This document shows positions 13,201-24,018 of a stretch of 64,000 nt of DNA, piece by piece. Where the stretch lies: the NCBI RefSeq assembly GCF_011386835.1, contig NC_088801.1, positions 22,058,824-22,122,823 on the forward strand. The letters run 5' to 3'. A program made the translations under genes and the position numbers. The notes below the pieces were generated by a model, which made no database searches, was not told where the DNA came from, and saw nothing but the letters and a program-made list of their open reading frames with translations. Positions within the stretch are counted from its first letter, which is position 1. Every line of letters begins with the position of its first letter. The stretch comes from Chrysemys picta bellii. Taxonomy: Eukaryota > Chordata > Testudines > Emydidae.

Positions 13201-13963
13201 GGTTACTGATACACATTTTGACAGTTATGGGGTTTTTAAAAATAAAGTCCCCCCCTCTTTTCTTCAGAGACTTTGGAGCGAATCTATGCAATTGCTTAAA
13301 CCATATCTGCATGTACCCTGCTAGCTGTTTCCATCCTGGTATTACTCTGCAATAAGCTTTATTCTGAAAAACATACAATCTTTTTTTTTTTTAAATGGGA
13401 TGATCTTGCTAGTGCTGTTGATGGTTTATAATTTTCATATATGTAGCACTTTTCTTCTGAAGGATTCCTACGTGCTTCACAAACTGTACTAACAGGCCAA
13501 GCATCACAGGAATGCAGCCCTGTAGCGTGATACTTGGCAGCCAATTAACTGGCACAGCACTGTACAACACTGACAATAACAAATGTGTGTTTTTGTGATG
13601 TCAGTGGCTTTATGTTTTATGTTGAACAGATAATTCGAGGCAGCAAAACTGTGTTGCTCTTCCTCATTTGTAACTCTGTTTATACCATTCTGATTCCCTG
13701 TTGGGGCGGGGCAAAATATAGTTTAAAACAGAGAAAATATTTCAGGTAGATCCCTGCTTTTTACATCTGTCCATTTCATCATGCATAACTGGGATCTCCA
13801 TTTGTCCACAATGGAGAAGGGATTTGTTGAATCAAACAAGGACTGAAAACTTCATCACTGCTGGGTCAAAAAAACAATAATATGACTAACAGAGACCATT
13901 GTCTTCTTCCCCGTCCTTGAAGAACTTGTTCCTTCATATAAGAGATCCCCCTCATCTAATCTT
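10261..13963. other. Gene-less stretch
   Basis: A half copy of the small palindromic repeats (GGGCCAAATATTGCCCC) is at about 10459. At 11458-11790 both strands happen to be open for 91-109 codons, but neither frame shows a domain or composition typical of coding DNA. The rest is AT-rich with short A/T tracts, for example 13381-13392. Confidence 0.45.
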
Positions 13964-14175
13964 AATAATGCTTAGCTCTTTGAAGCATCAAAATGCTCTG
14001 CAAACATTAGTTGTCACAAAATCCCTGTGAGATAGCAAAGTATTATTATATTCATTTAAAAGATTAAAAACCAGAGCAATGAAGTGCCTTCCCAGGATGT
14101 ACAGAGTCCATGCCACAGCTGAAATTAGAACAAAGGTTCCTTACTGCCAGTCCTATGGTCTGACCACTAGAGCTA
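13964..14175 (-). repeat. MIR-type ancient SINE, minus orientation
   Basis: Reading left to right it has the reverse-complement MIR layout: AATGCTTAGCTCTTTGAAGC, CTGTGAGATAGCAAAGTATTAT, AAGTGCCTTCCCAGGATG, TCCTATGGTCTGACCACTAG. The head, with CTAGTGGTCAGACC on the minus strand, is at the right. Heavily diverged. Confidence 0.6.
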
Positions 14176-14427
14176 ACTAATTACCTAATTGTTCCTTATC
14201 TGTGCTTCGTGAATGAGCTTAGCCCTTTGGGCATCAACTGGTCACAGGGGTTAGGGAAGGAGCCCGGCCTGGGTTACTACCTCATCCTCCATACCATCAG
14301 CAATGTAATTGCATAAAATTGCAACATTGGTAAAGGTATGTGTCAAAAACATACAAACAATGACCTTAGATCCTCTTACTCTCAAACTGCATTTGAGCTA
14401 ACTGGCTCCATGTGTAGTATAATATTA

Positions 14428-14515
14428 ATTGCCCAATTAAACTTCACAACACCTCTGTGAAGTGGGTAGCATAGGTGTTGTTTCTTCTGTTTTACAGCTG
14501 GAGAAACTAAGATTT
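14428..14515 (-). repeat. MIR-type fragment, minus orientation
   Basis: CACAACACCTCTGTGAAGTGGGTAGCAT followed by TTTTACAGCTGGAGAAACTAAG resembles the reverse complement of the MIR 3' half. Confidence 0.5.
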
Positions 14516-14793
14516 ATTTATGGCAAATTTCTATAGTGCTCTCATATTGTCGTATGGATCCCAGCCCTGCACTCGGTGCACTGTGCTATGTGGCTTGTGC
14601 TTTGCTTGTGGCATCAAACTTATTGGCAGTGGAGAAGAGAACTACTGGATGACGTAATTCCCCATCCATATGGCTATAACACTGATTCTGTTAACCTTGA
14701 AAATGCTAAACAGTATAATGAATTTTGAAATAAGACTTTGAGATGGCACCAAAGAGATAGCCTCCATTATCAGAGTACAATTCCGTTAATAAC

Positions 14794-14805
14794 AAACTTT
14801 ACTAG
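14794..14805. repeat. Target-site duplication, left copy (AAACTTTACTAG)
   Basis: Perfect 12-base match to 14983-14994 on the other side of the palindromic SINE. Confidence 0.9.
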
Positions 14806-14982
14806 TATCAGAGGGGTAGTCGTGTTAGTCTGGATCTGTAAAAAGCAACAGAGAGTCCTGTGGCACCTTTAATACTAACAGATGTATTGGAGCATACGTG
14901 GGTGAATACGAAGTGGGTATTCACCCACGAAAGCTTATGCTCCAATACATCTGTTAGTCTTAAAGTGCCACAGGACTCTCTG
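14806..14982 (+). mobile_element. Palindromic (tail-to-tail fold-back) turtle-type SINE
   Basis: The plus strand starts as a normal SINE head (TATCAGAGGGGTAG, GTGTTAGTCTGGATCTG), then the body (GTCCTGTGGCACC, ACTAACAGATGTATTGGAGC) and the start of the tail (CGTGGGTGAATAC). After a 7-base spacer (14910-14916) the body returns as its own reverse complement to 14982. Left arm is 14849-14909 and right arm 14917-14982. They pair throughout apart from AAAGCT, present only in the right arm, and three small differences in the CCTTTAATACT part. The whole unit lies between perfect 12-bp duplications, so it was inserted in this form. The ordinary copy at 58045-58181 gives the normal order of parts. Confidence 0.9.
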
Positions 14983-14994
14983 AAACTTTACTAG
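14983..14994. repeat. Target-site duplication, right copy (AAACTTTACTAG)
   Basis: Perfect match to 14794-14805, directly abutting the end of the inverted arm. Confidence 0.9.
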
Positions 14995-15078
14995 CTGTAT
15001 CACATATCACGCTTTTCCGTATGCAATTGCATCTTGTCATTCTAGTGAACCCAGGTAATTATCTTATGTACAGTGTCT

Positions 15079-15089
15079 GTTTCTTTAAT
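15079..15089. repeat. Target-site duplication, left copy (GTTTCTTTAAT)
   Basis: Perfect 11-base match to 15192-15202. Confidence 0.88.
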
Positions 15090-15191
15090 AACAAGGAGTC
15101 CAGTGGCACCTTAAAGACTAACAGATTTATTTGGGCATAAGCTTTTCAGGTTGAGGTTGTTTTTGTGGATACAGACTAACAAGGCTACCCC
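15090..15191. mobile_element. Internally inverted SINE (body sense, head antisense)
   Basis: The plus strand has the SINE body in sense (AACAAGGAGTCCAGTGGCAC, GACTAACAGATTTATTTGGG, CATAAGCTTTT) to about 15146. A 10-base junction (CAGGTTGAGG region) follows, then the head in antisense (TTGTTTTTGTGGATACAG, ACTAACAAGGCTACCCC) to 15191. The body begins where the head normally ends, so together they make one SINE with one part inverted. Perfect 11-bp duplications flank the unit, showing a single insertion rather than two separate SINEs. Confidence 0.85.
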
Positions 15192-15202
15192 GTTTCTTTA
15201 AT
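15192..15202. repeat. Target-site duplication, right copy (GTTTCTTTAAT)
   Basis: Perfect match to 15079-15089. Confidence 0.88.
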
Positions 15203-17929
15203 GTTTTCTGTTGTATGCCAATACTCTGCGCATACTAAACTACAGCTGTAAAATGACTGTGATAGTTTGCGCACTCTGACATCATATATAAGGAGCTGCC
15301 TTTTCAGTGACACAGTAACTTGAAAGGAATTTCTGCAGTACATACAGATTTGACCCTATTAGCTGGGCAGACAAGAGAGTGGGTGAAATAGATTCCAGTG
15401 TATGGTGAAACCCTTGTTTCAGGCCAACACAAGCTAGGGAGACTGTACCAAATTTCCCAGTGAGTTCTACCTGAATGATAAGGGCCAGTGCTGATTGATC
15501 CTGGTGTTGAACCAGTTGTGAGATGGGACACCGAGGTAGCTATACTGCTTCCCAGCCAGCCATTGGCTGCTTCAACATTTTGTTTTTTTCTATCATTCTG
15601 CATATCCAGCTAAATTAATTCACCAATGTAATTATATTTATAAATTGTCTGAATTGGGCTTGCAAACTGATCCTTATGGAGAGGAGAGGGGGAAAAAAAT
15701 CTGCACGCTCAAAGCTCATGATTGCTCCATGTGGGTTTATTTTTTTCTTCTTGTTGTTCCCCCCCCCCATTATCATGCACAAAGCTATTGTTCATTGCTA
15801 CAGTACTTCACAATTAATGACAATTAATTAACCTTAGGGGAAAATCTGTAAGTCGCTGATTTAAGCTTTTTTTTTTCCTTCTGCTTTTCTTGCAGAGCTG
15901 TTTCGGAAGAGGTAAAGGATTAAAAAATCCCTGATTCTGAGACTTTGTGTTAATTCATTGGCTGTTTTACCTGAATTTTATCCCAAACCATCTCATACTG
16001 CACAACCTTGAAGAAAAGAGGAATAATTTCTTCTTGCTGCTGTTTTCTTTACTTGGAAATTTTCATAACTGACAGATGTTAGGGGGTCTCTCAACATTTC
16101 CATTATGAACCACTATTTTCTGAAGAACAGAATCTAGCTGAAAAAATATGCACTTCATGGAAACCTACAGGAGAGCAGGGGCATGGATTTTAAATAAATC
16201 AGTGTAATTCTACACATTATTCTGTACATAGGGACAAATCTCATGCAAAGCTTAACAAGGCTTGGGACAGGGCACTCCCATCAGAGTGGGGTGAATTATG
16301 CTGTCTTCCTCCCACCCCCCAAGATATAGAGCCATCCTGCAGATGCTACTAGAGCCTCAAGATGCTGTCCTCTTCTCCATGGACTACAACAGCTGGTGCA
16401 GATCTAATTAACTGTGCATCCAACAACTCCAGTCCCACCTCTTCCACGTACACACGATGCAAAGTGATGCCCTGTGGAGCTATGCTATGCAGCATGCTAC
16501 GAGTGCAGATCCTCCGCATGATGTTCCAAAATCCTGACACACACATTGCAGAGTGAAACTGCACCAGTTCTATGGCAGGCAGGACCCTTTGCTGTGCAAA
16601 AGGAGAAGCATGATTTACTCCATAGTGTGCGTTTTGCCAACCCTGATCACAAACAGCATTAATTGGCATCCTTACTAGAAAGAGAGACCATTGCAGTTTT
16701 CTGTACTATGCTTCTTTTGTAGCTACATAGTCTCCCACCCTGTTTTTAAGGGTTTGAACTTCCCTCCAATGTGTGGTATACCTCACATTAAAGAATCAGC
16801 TACCATATCTGTTAATTGATATATCAGATTTTCTATCATACTGGCATATGAGGATGTATGCAGTGTATTTGGAGGGCAGGATTAAGACTCCTTTATGACA
16901 ATCTACCTAGATTCAGATATTCAACTTTTGGGAAATGATTTGGTCAATATTGTAGGCAAGCAGTGATGTTAAATTATTATGCCTTAAACTGGCAAAAGTT
17001 GTGAAACTTCTTTTTTCTCTTTTTGACTTAGAGGAGAACAACATGGATTTTGTGCTTCTAGGCAGATGCATATTCAAATCAGACCTTCAACATTATTTGA
17101 AGATACATTTTGGAAGTTAATTTGTTAGCAAGTCACTTTTCGTTAAAGTTAAGATTGTGTTTCATGGAACACTGGCTTTTGTCAATGTGTTTCTATTTGT
17201 CATAACTTGCATTTGTCTTTAACTTTGCTAACGAGTGTGAAAAGAGACAGAAACTCATTAACACATGTAAAGAAAATGCCCAGCACAGTGGTGTCATTTT
17301 AAAAACTCACTAACCTTTTAAAATAAAATTTATCTAAATGGGTGGCATTCAATAGTTTTGGATAACTGGGTTTTCAAGTAAATGAAAGTGTTATTAACTA
17401 ACATAGGGCTACACATGGGACACACTGTGGATGCAGATGACTAGAATTTTAGGATAAAGGGAATTTGGATAACTGGAATTATACTGCAATTCTCTTAAAA
17501 CTGCACAAATGATTAATCAAAAGTTTAGGACTAGATTTTTATTACCATCTATCAGTGTGGAAAGGGAAGCCTTCCCTTCATGGACCCACGCGCAGGGGCT
17601 ATCCAGAATCACAGTCCTGGCAGTCAAGGATATTGCCTGAGGCAATGCTATCTTCCTCAATAGGCATGGAAGAGTGAGGATAATCAGAATCATTTGCTAA
17701 CATCCCCCCTCATTACACCAGCCAGTGGAGCTGAGCCAATAGTGGAGGGAGTGCATACTGCACCCTTTAAATGGTGTAGCACAGTCCCCTGTGCTCCATG
17801 CTCCCTAGCATTTCGTCAAGGCGCTGTATTGTGACAAATACAGCAGGAAGTCTTGCATGGGAAGTGCACATCATAATCAGAAGTAGTGATTTGTTCGGCA
17901 ATAACTCTTAAAAGCACCAATCTGGGTTT
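15203..17929. other. Gene-less stretch
   Basis: A strong pyrimidine tract ending in CAG (15867-15895) followed by GTAAAG at 15912 could bound a 16-nt exon, but there is no other support. A 106-codon minus frame at 16349-16669 has no recognisable domain. A C8 tract is at about 15761. A small near-palindrome ATTGCCTGAGGCAAT lies near 17630. Confidence 0.4.
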
Positions 17930-18450
17930 AGGGCTGTAATGTGTTAGGCTCTGCACACACACACATCTCAGACAGACATATCTGTCCCAAAGAGCTTATA
18001 AGCAACGTATAAGATGAGAAAGAGACAACAGACAGATCCAACAAAGAAGTGAAAGGAGCATAAGGTAACAGTGAGATAATGATTATCAGTGTAATAGGTA
18101 GCAGTCACAGCATAGCAGCTGGCTAGCCATTGTTGAGTGTCCTGTAGGCACTGCCCAGAGGTAAATTTTAAGGAGAAAGTTGAAAGGGTATAATGTGGTG
18201 GCCTTTTGGATTTTTATATGGATGGTTATGGGAGCATATCCCATGCATATGGGGAAGCATGGGAAAGTACAGATATATTTGTGGGAAAATCTGACTGGTG
18301 GGCAATGAAGACTGGCAACGTTGGCAGAGTAGAGGCAGTGATTGACGGCTCAACAGTGTATAAGAGATAATAGGTAGGGTGGATATAGGTCATGAAGGGC
18401 CTTAAAAGTGAAGGAAAGTAGTTTGTATTTGATGCACCCCTCTTCTTTCC
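17930..18450 (+). repeat. Ancient amniote interspersed repeat (class uncertain), degraded
   Basis: Landmarks in order: GTTAGGCTCTGCACAC, GTCCCAAAGAGCTTATAAGC, AGCAGCTGGCTAGCC, AAGGAGAAAGTTGAAAGGG, GCTCAACAGTGTATAAG, GGTCATGAAGGGCCTTAAAA, TTTGTATTTGATGCACC. I recognise this order from a widely dispersed amniote family whose class I cannot fix. The 61- and 75-codon minus frames over it are chance. Confidence 0.5.
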
Positions 18451-19965
18451 CAATGAGAATGTATACTTACAGATACATTCCAGCCCTTAACATTTTGTAT
18501 TCTGTGGAGTATCAGTGATATTTAAGGGGGAAAAAATTAAAAATGCATTGCTTGCCTTTAATGCATATTTTCTTCGGTAATTAAGAACAAACGGGCAGTA
18601 ATCATAAAAAAGCAAATCTAACTGTTCTAATAAATTGGCTGTCAGTCTTCTAGACTCACATAACTCCTGACTAAAAATCCATTTAGTAGCAGCACATTTT
18701 AGAATAAGATAGACTGTAATTTTGTATAATCAGTGTAACTGTGCTTAAAGCTCAGTCAGTCAATATGATCTTTCAAAACAGCATTTTTGAAGGCCACTTG
18801 CAGACTTTGGGCTTTGTACTTGCTTTTGGCACTTATATGTATGCATCCTTTTCATTGCAGAATTCTTACACTTCTGGATGAGTGCCCTGGTTGCTCCATA
18901 ATCTGGCCAGAAATTTTACAAATTATGAGTTTGTCCCGCATTTAGAGGGAGTTGATTTCATATGGTTTTTACCATTGAGTACATGTATGTTTTTGGGAAA
19001 AACACCCACAATTCTCCTTTGTTTAAAATAAATATTCTAATCTACATGTATAATCTCCACTCTCTTATTCTGCAGCCTACAAACATGGAACGTTCTCTGT
19101 AAATAACAGAAGGCAACAGAAAACAACTGCTGGGGCAAAAAAATAATCATCAAGCTTTAGTGTCTCCTGGCTTTAGTGGAGTCAACTGTGTATCTACTTT
19201 CCTCGCTTCTACATGCATTCCTTGTATGAACCTTCCAAAACTATGCTTTTTTACCTTCACCCAAGTCATAATCTAAACTGCCTGCATACCTTTGCTAATA
19301 GTCTGCTAACCTAGCATTTATATCAACTGCGATAATTCCTAATGCCTTCATATATCAAATGCTCTGTGTATTACCTAAATAAGAGGTGTCCTAGAATGCA
19401 TGGTTTACCTCTAGCCCTAGGAAAGAATCATAATATGAAATCTGAAAACAGCAGCTGATCCCAGTTTGGATGTCTAGAGCTATAGATTACAGTATTTTAT
19501 AAGATGTCAATAAAAGTAGACAGAATCTCTTCGGAGCAGAATTCCCTACCAGTACCTGGGCCAGGTAATAGAAGACGCACTGCCTAAGCTTTTTTAAAAA
19601 AGTGGGTTTCCTTTCCGCTCAATGTTTGCCCTCAGGTCTGCACTGCTCCTTGCTTTTCCCAAATCCAGTTTGCCCATCCTTGTCTTATACAGGAGTTCCT
19701 CTTCTTAAATGAGCAGCTCAGGTCAATGTCATGACACAGCACTGTATGAATTATGCTTTAGATCAAATAAATATAGGCCCAGTTTTCTATAGGGTGGTGC
19801 AGTTACTGAGCAAACTCAAAAGCAACCTGCATTCTGTCAGGGATTTGGAAACAAAGCCAGTTTCAGGGGATGCATTTCACAGCACAAAGAGCAAATGTAT
19901 TTATCTTCTCCTGATAAATCATTGCAAGAGGACTGCAGTCTGCAGGCTGCTTCCTAGATCGTTTA
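18451..19965. other. Gene-less stretch
   Basis: AT-rich, no recognised repeat or gene. Confidence 0.4.
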
Positions 19966-20037
19966 GGGCCTGATCTAAAGCACACTGGAGTACACTGAGA
20001 ACCTTTCTATTGATGTCAATGGGCTTTGAATCAGGAC
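19966..20037. repeat. Short fold-back repeat, 'gggcctgatc...gaatcaggac' type
   Basis: GGGCCTGATCTAAAGC at the left pairs with GCTTTGAATCAGGAC at the right around a TTGATGTCAATGG core. Confidence 0.6.
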
Positions 20038-20639
20038 ACTATAGAGAGGACCAAGATAAGAAGTAGCTACTGGAAGCAACTGCAGACTCTCAGTCAGTTT
20101 CAGTGCCACTGGGAACTGAGATTTTGTGACAGATCTCTCTCTCTCTTCCATACAAATAAAAGAGGAATTCAAAATGGCCTCTGTCAACCAGGAAGATTGT
20201 GCATTTCACAAGGGTAATGGTGCTCTGCTCAAAACCTGATAATTTTGGGCATGCTTCTTCCTGGTCTTCGTTTGCACAGTATTGTTATTATTTTAAATTA
20301 ATCAGTCTGATACAAAATGTTAAGAATTTATAGCTTCTTTGTGGTAAAACAAGGGCTTACCTGTGGAAAAATCTCACTCACCATGCAAACTAAATCATCT
20401 TCCATCTGTTCTATTGCTGAAAACTATGTTTCATACACGGATTCATTTCTCTCTCTCTCTTCCACCTATCCATTATGGTAATATTCTCTTTATTGCCTGC
20501 ATTATTCAACTGCATACAACTACAAACACGTGGCAGACCTTGCATGATGGATACGGTGATGCATCTTCTACCAGTGTAAGCATAACTCACTGGTCAAGTG
20601 TCCCCCTCTGTGCCTGATCCACAAAGGCAGCAAGTCTGT
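20038..20639. other. Gene-less stretch
   Basis: Short CT runs at about 20133 and 20450. No recognised gene. Confidence 0.4.
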
Positions 20640-20740
20640 TACAGCCTCTAGCTACAAAGTCCGGCTTTTTAGCTCAAGTTGTAGCAATTCATTCTTTTCA
20701 TTCTGAACATCCCCAATTCAATTCCTGGTGTCAGCCAAGA
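20640..20740 (+). mobile_element. tRNA-derived SINE head, degraded
   Basis: CTCTAGCTACAAAGTCCGGC precedes an A-box-like TTTTAGCTCAAGTTGTAGCA and, about 30 bases on, a B-box-like CAATTCAATTCCTGG. The spacing fits a tRNA-related Pol III promoter of SINE type. It is too diverged to be a functional tRNA. Confidence 0.5.
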
Positions 20741-20764
20741 TGGCAGTAGTGAGAATAAGCATGG

Positions 20765-20810
20765 GCTAGTGGTTAAAGAACAGGCCTAGGAGTCAGAAGA
20801 TGCCATATAG
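20765..20810 (+). repeat. MIR-type head fragment
   Basis: GGGCTAGTGGTTAAAGAACA followed by GGCCTAGGAGTCAG resembles the 5' head of MIR-type SINEs. Confidence 0.45.
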
Positions 20811-20984
20811 AAACTTGTGTGAGTTTCACGTATATTGCAGCTCTGTTATACAAGTGGGGTTCTCTGCAAAGTGTGCCCCACACTATAGCCTAGCAGAAGG
20901 AGCACTGAGGTGCAAGCCAAGACTCCATGAGTTTTAATTCATACTCTTCTATTATTTGCTGTTAAAGATTCTCATCTTTGCATT

Positions 20985-21150
20985 GCTTATTAAGCAAGAA
21001 CTCATTACCACCCCTTAGGGAAGTATAAGTATCATTCCCTAATTTACAACTAGGATGACTGAAAGTTTGACCAGATCACAGTGGAGCTGAGAACAGAACC
21101 TAAGTCTCCATTTTTATAGACCAAAGTCATCCACTTTGCCACTATGTCTT
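20985..21150 (-). repeat. MIR-type fragment, minus orientation
   Basis: CTCATTACCACCCCTTAGGG, CATTCCCTAATTTACAACTA, GACCAGATCACAGTGGAGC, AGAACCTAAGTCTCC, CACTTTGCCACTATG follow reverse-complement MIR order. Confidence 0.5.
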
Positions 21151-21364
21151 TCAGAAGAAATGGACCAAATTATGTGCTTATTTAACCAACAATAACCAAG
21201 CACACTTGGTTCATTGTCACTCTCTCGTGGTTTATGAGCCTGCTTTTGCCTCTATGCTGATCTCTGTTGTCCTCTAATTCAAGTGATAGAAGCTAAAGTT
21301 TTAGATTCAGAGAACCCAGACTCAGTCCCTGCAGGTTACGCTAGCTCTACTCACTAGATCATAT

Positions 21365-21530
21365 TCTCTTTTGGCCCAGTGCACGACCTTGGAAAAATTA
21401 CTTCCCTCTGTCTGTGCTTCAGATTCCCCTTCTGTAAAATGGTAGCAATTATACTTACCTCCTTTGGATAGTGCTTTGATACCCACTGGTGAAAAGTGCT
21501 ACATAAGAGCTAGATATTACTATTACTCGG
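21365..21530 (+). repeat. MIR-type SINE, plus orientation
   Basis: GACCTTGGAAAAATTACTTC, CTGTGCTTCAGATTCCCC, TCTGTAAAATGGTAGCAAT, ACTTACCTCC, GTGCTACATAAGAGCTAG and the trailing ATTACTATTACT follow MIR order closely. Confidence 0.7.
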
Positions 21531-22177
21531 CTCTGAGAGTCAGGAACAGAACCCAGAGATTCTCATACCCAGAATTCTAATACTCATTCACAAGTATTTG
21601 GGTAACCCAGGGATGAATTACAACTTCTTGTATGGCATGATCCTCATGGAGGATAACACCATGCCTTCCCCCACCCACTACTTCTCTAGCTGACGTAGAA
21701 AAGTTCTGTGCTGTTCTATAGGGGGAAAATATGTTTAAGGTAGTGTGAGGGACATGAATATTTGCTGAAATTAGTTTATATTGCAAAATGTATTTAGAGG
21801 TGCACTTGTGTGCGCTTTATTCTCATTTTATAGCTGTACTTTTTGTTTTTGTAGTTTCATCAATGAGAAACTACCCCTTGAGAATAAGGTAGGGCACATA
21901 TATTGTATGGCAAGCTTGAAAAAGATTGGGAACAGTGTGTGGGAGAGGTTGCTGTGTGTGCAAAGATGCAGAGAGTCGAAGCGCTGCCTGCCTAATCTAC
22001 AAAATGGTCAGAACTTGACCTAATAAAATTATTGTTCCAGAGAACAAGCTGCACTCTTGAAGGTATAACACTAGCACTAATTAGGGGACTGGATCCCTCA
22101 GGACATTGCCAATGAGCTGTAGAGCTGTTTGCCTCCAGGTCACGAATATAAATCCAGCCCAGCTCAGTAAGCATTAA
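21531..22177. other. Gene-less stretch upstream of the duplicated module
   Basis: The part at about 22085-22175 (GGGGACTGGATCCCTCAGGAC through AATCCAGCCCAGCTCAG) may belong to the same dispersed element as the module that follows; the second module copy lacks it. Confidence 0.35.
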
Positions 22178-22422
22178 AAGTTGTTCTCACCTAATGGATG
22201 ATTGGTGGCCCATATATGAGTCTGGGGGGGGTGTCTCAGTTCCAGCTCCCACATCACAAACTTAACACCATGCTTTGCACTAAGTGGCAGACTCAGCAGA
22301 CAGTCCAATCTCCATGGTCCATGAAGTTCCTGAACTACCTGTTACCCCAAGAGGAAGCCACCCCCAGATCAGAAGTGTGTGCAGGTAGTTTGCTTGACCT
22401 GCTGCTGACCTGTAGATAAAGA
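22178..22422. repeat. ~240-bp duplicated module, copy 1
   Basis: From AAGTTGTTCTCACC to CCTGTAGATAAAGA this matches 24019-24259 almost exactly. The only differences are the G-run after GAGTCT (4 extra bases here) and one A/C near the end. AGCATT occurs close to both edges (22170 and 22422), which may be a 6-base duplication. An incidental 73-codon frame is shared by both copies. Confidence 0.85.
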
Positions 22423-22561
22423 GCATTTTATTCACCAGGGCTGCAGAAGCATTAAATCCACACAAAAGTTTTAAAGTTGGACCTTACAGTTACATGCAAA
22501 TTAGCTACAACTATGTAAATGAGCACATGGAACTGAACAAAATAAACAGCTTTGTATATAG

Positions 22562-22775
22562 GTCCTATTCCTGGCTTTGCCACAGACTTATTATATAACC
22601 TTGTACAGGTTGCTTAATCATTCTGTACCTCATTTTCCCAATCTATACAATACAGATTGCATATTCATGAGGTCTACCTGATAGGAGTGTTATCAGATTT
22701 AAATAATCAATTTTGGAAGAGCACTTTGACATCCCTGGCTGGAAGGCACTACACAAGTACAAAGCATATCGTCAC
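22562..22775 (+). repeat. MIR-type SINE, plus orientation
   Basis: CCTGGCTTTGCCACAGACTT, ATATAACCTTGTACAGGTTG, GTACCTCATTTTCCCAATC and GGAAGGCACTACACAAG follow MIR order. Confidence 0.65.
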
Positions 22776-23383
22776 TTCAAGGCATTTTAAAGATCCCCAG
22801 ATGACCTTTTAACCTATGAACAAGTTTCTTTATGCACTTCCTGGATCTCCTGTATTGCATTTTGTGCATTAGAAAATAAGGTAACCAAAGATTACCTATA
22901 ACACACTACAATATTTTACTAGAAAAGAAAAACATTGGAAGTAACACCTATGAAGTTAATTTATTCTTAGTAATAGAGCAATTTGTTTTTTTAGTAAGGA
23001 TCAGACACGTTTTTATCTCATACTGCCCATTATTGTATGAATATTCATTTTTACCTGATGTATACCTTTGTGGATCCAGCATATTGCACAAAAATGCCTC
23101 AAAACATCTCTGTATGCTTATAATCTTATCCTTTTGTGATATATTTCAAAATATGCTGTTGCCACAGTGAGGATCTGAGTGCAGTCCATCAATCCCAGGA
23201 TAATATGAAAACCAATAATCACAGAGAAACCTTCCTGGAATTTCTGTTGCTGATTTGGAGGGCTTGGGAATTGATGAATATCTTGATGTGTTGAAGCATA
23301 GAGTTCAGGAATAGATTAAGGCAACTGGACACAGAAAGCTGACTCATCTGTGTAACATCCTCTGCTAACCTCTGGAATGAATC
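22776..23383. other. Gene-less stretch
   Basis: Nothing recognisable. Confidence 0.4.
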
Positions 23384-23470
23384 AGGGACAGATCCTCAAT
23401 GGGGGTAAATTGGTGGAGCTCTAAAGAAATTGATGGAGCTATGCTAATTTGTACTAGTGAGGATCTGCCC
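23384..23470. repeat. Short fold-back repeat, 'gggacagatcctc...gaggatctgccc' type
   Basis: GGGACAGATCCTCA pairs with TGAGGATCTGCCC; the inner parts GGTAAATTGGTGGAGCT and AGCTATGCTAATTTGTAC also pair imperfectly around TTGATGG. Confidence 0.7.
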
Positions 23471-23825
23471 ATCAGTGCTTAACACTACAAAGGAAATAGG
23501 AGGGAATGACATTGACTTCCCCTTGTTCTCCTTTCCAGCAGCAGGAATGTAGGTCACATTGGTCTAAAAGAACTTTCCTATATGAATGCAAGCAGTGGCT
23601 ATAAGACCCATCTGTCTTTCTAGTTTATGCAGTCATTGTCTGAAGATTTTTATTTTTCTTTGCATTTCTTCTCTTTTTTTTCCTCAGGTTTATGAAAAAA
23701 AGCTGAGACATATAATGATAGAGAACTCTCCTATAACCTCTGTGGCATATACTGTAGCTTCTAATGCCAAATTATTCTCTTGTTAGAGGTCAATGACACA
23801 GTAATTGAATAATGTATTTTTTTTT

Positions 23826-24018
23826 ATTAATGGAGATATCCCATTGCCTAGAACTGGAAGGGACCTTGAAAGGTCATGGAGTCTAGCCCCCTGCCTTCAC
23901 TAGCAGGACCAACTACTAATTTTGCCCCAGATCCCCAAGTGGCCCCCTTAAGGATTGAACTTACAACCCTGGGTTTAGCAAGGCCAATGCTCAAACCACT
24001 GAGCTATCCTTCCCCCTG
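23826..24018 (-). mobile_element. tRNA-headed SINE with CR1-like 3' tail
   Basis: On the minus strand it begins at 24018 with a tRNA-like head: A box in GGATAGCTCAGTGGTTTGAG and B box in GGTTGTAAGTTCAATCC. A linker (GGCCACTTGGGGATCTGGGG) follows, then a 3' part at the left end (AACTGGAAGGGACCTTGAAA, GGTCATGGAGTCTAGCC on plus) that matches the CR1 3' tail at 58432-58520. Tortoise SINEs that borrow a CR1 tail are established knowledge. The head directly abuts the second copy of the 240-bp module. Confidence 0.8.

Noticed and set aside
14806..15202. CRISPR-like or tandem-repeat array
   Set aside because: The repeated pieces are SINE parts in inverse orientation with target duplications, not regularly spaced repeats.
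16349..16669. 106-codon minus-strand frame in a higher-GC patch
   Set aside because: No recognisable domain, signal or splice context; cannot be distinguished from chance.
16381..21530. Functional tRNA genes at the tRNA-like boxes
   Set aside because: The tRNA-like strings found elsewhere (20640-20740, 23826-24018, 43520-43645) lack a full cloverleaf and belong to SINEs or transposons; no intact tRNA was found in this span.
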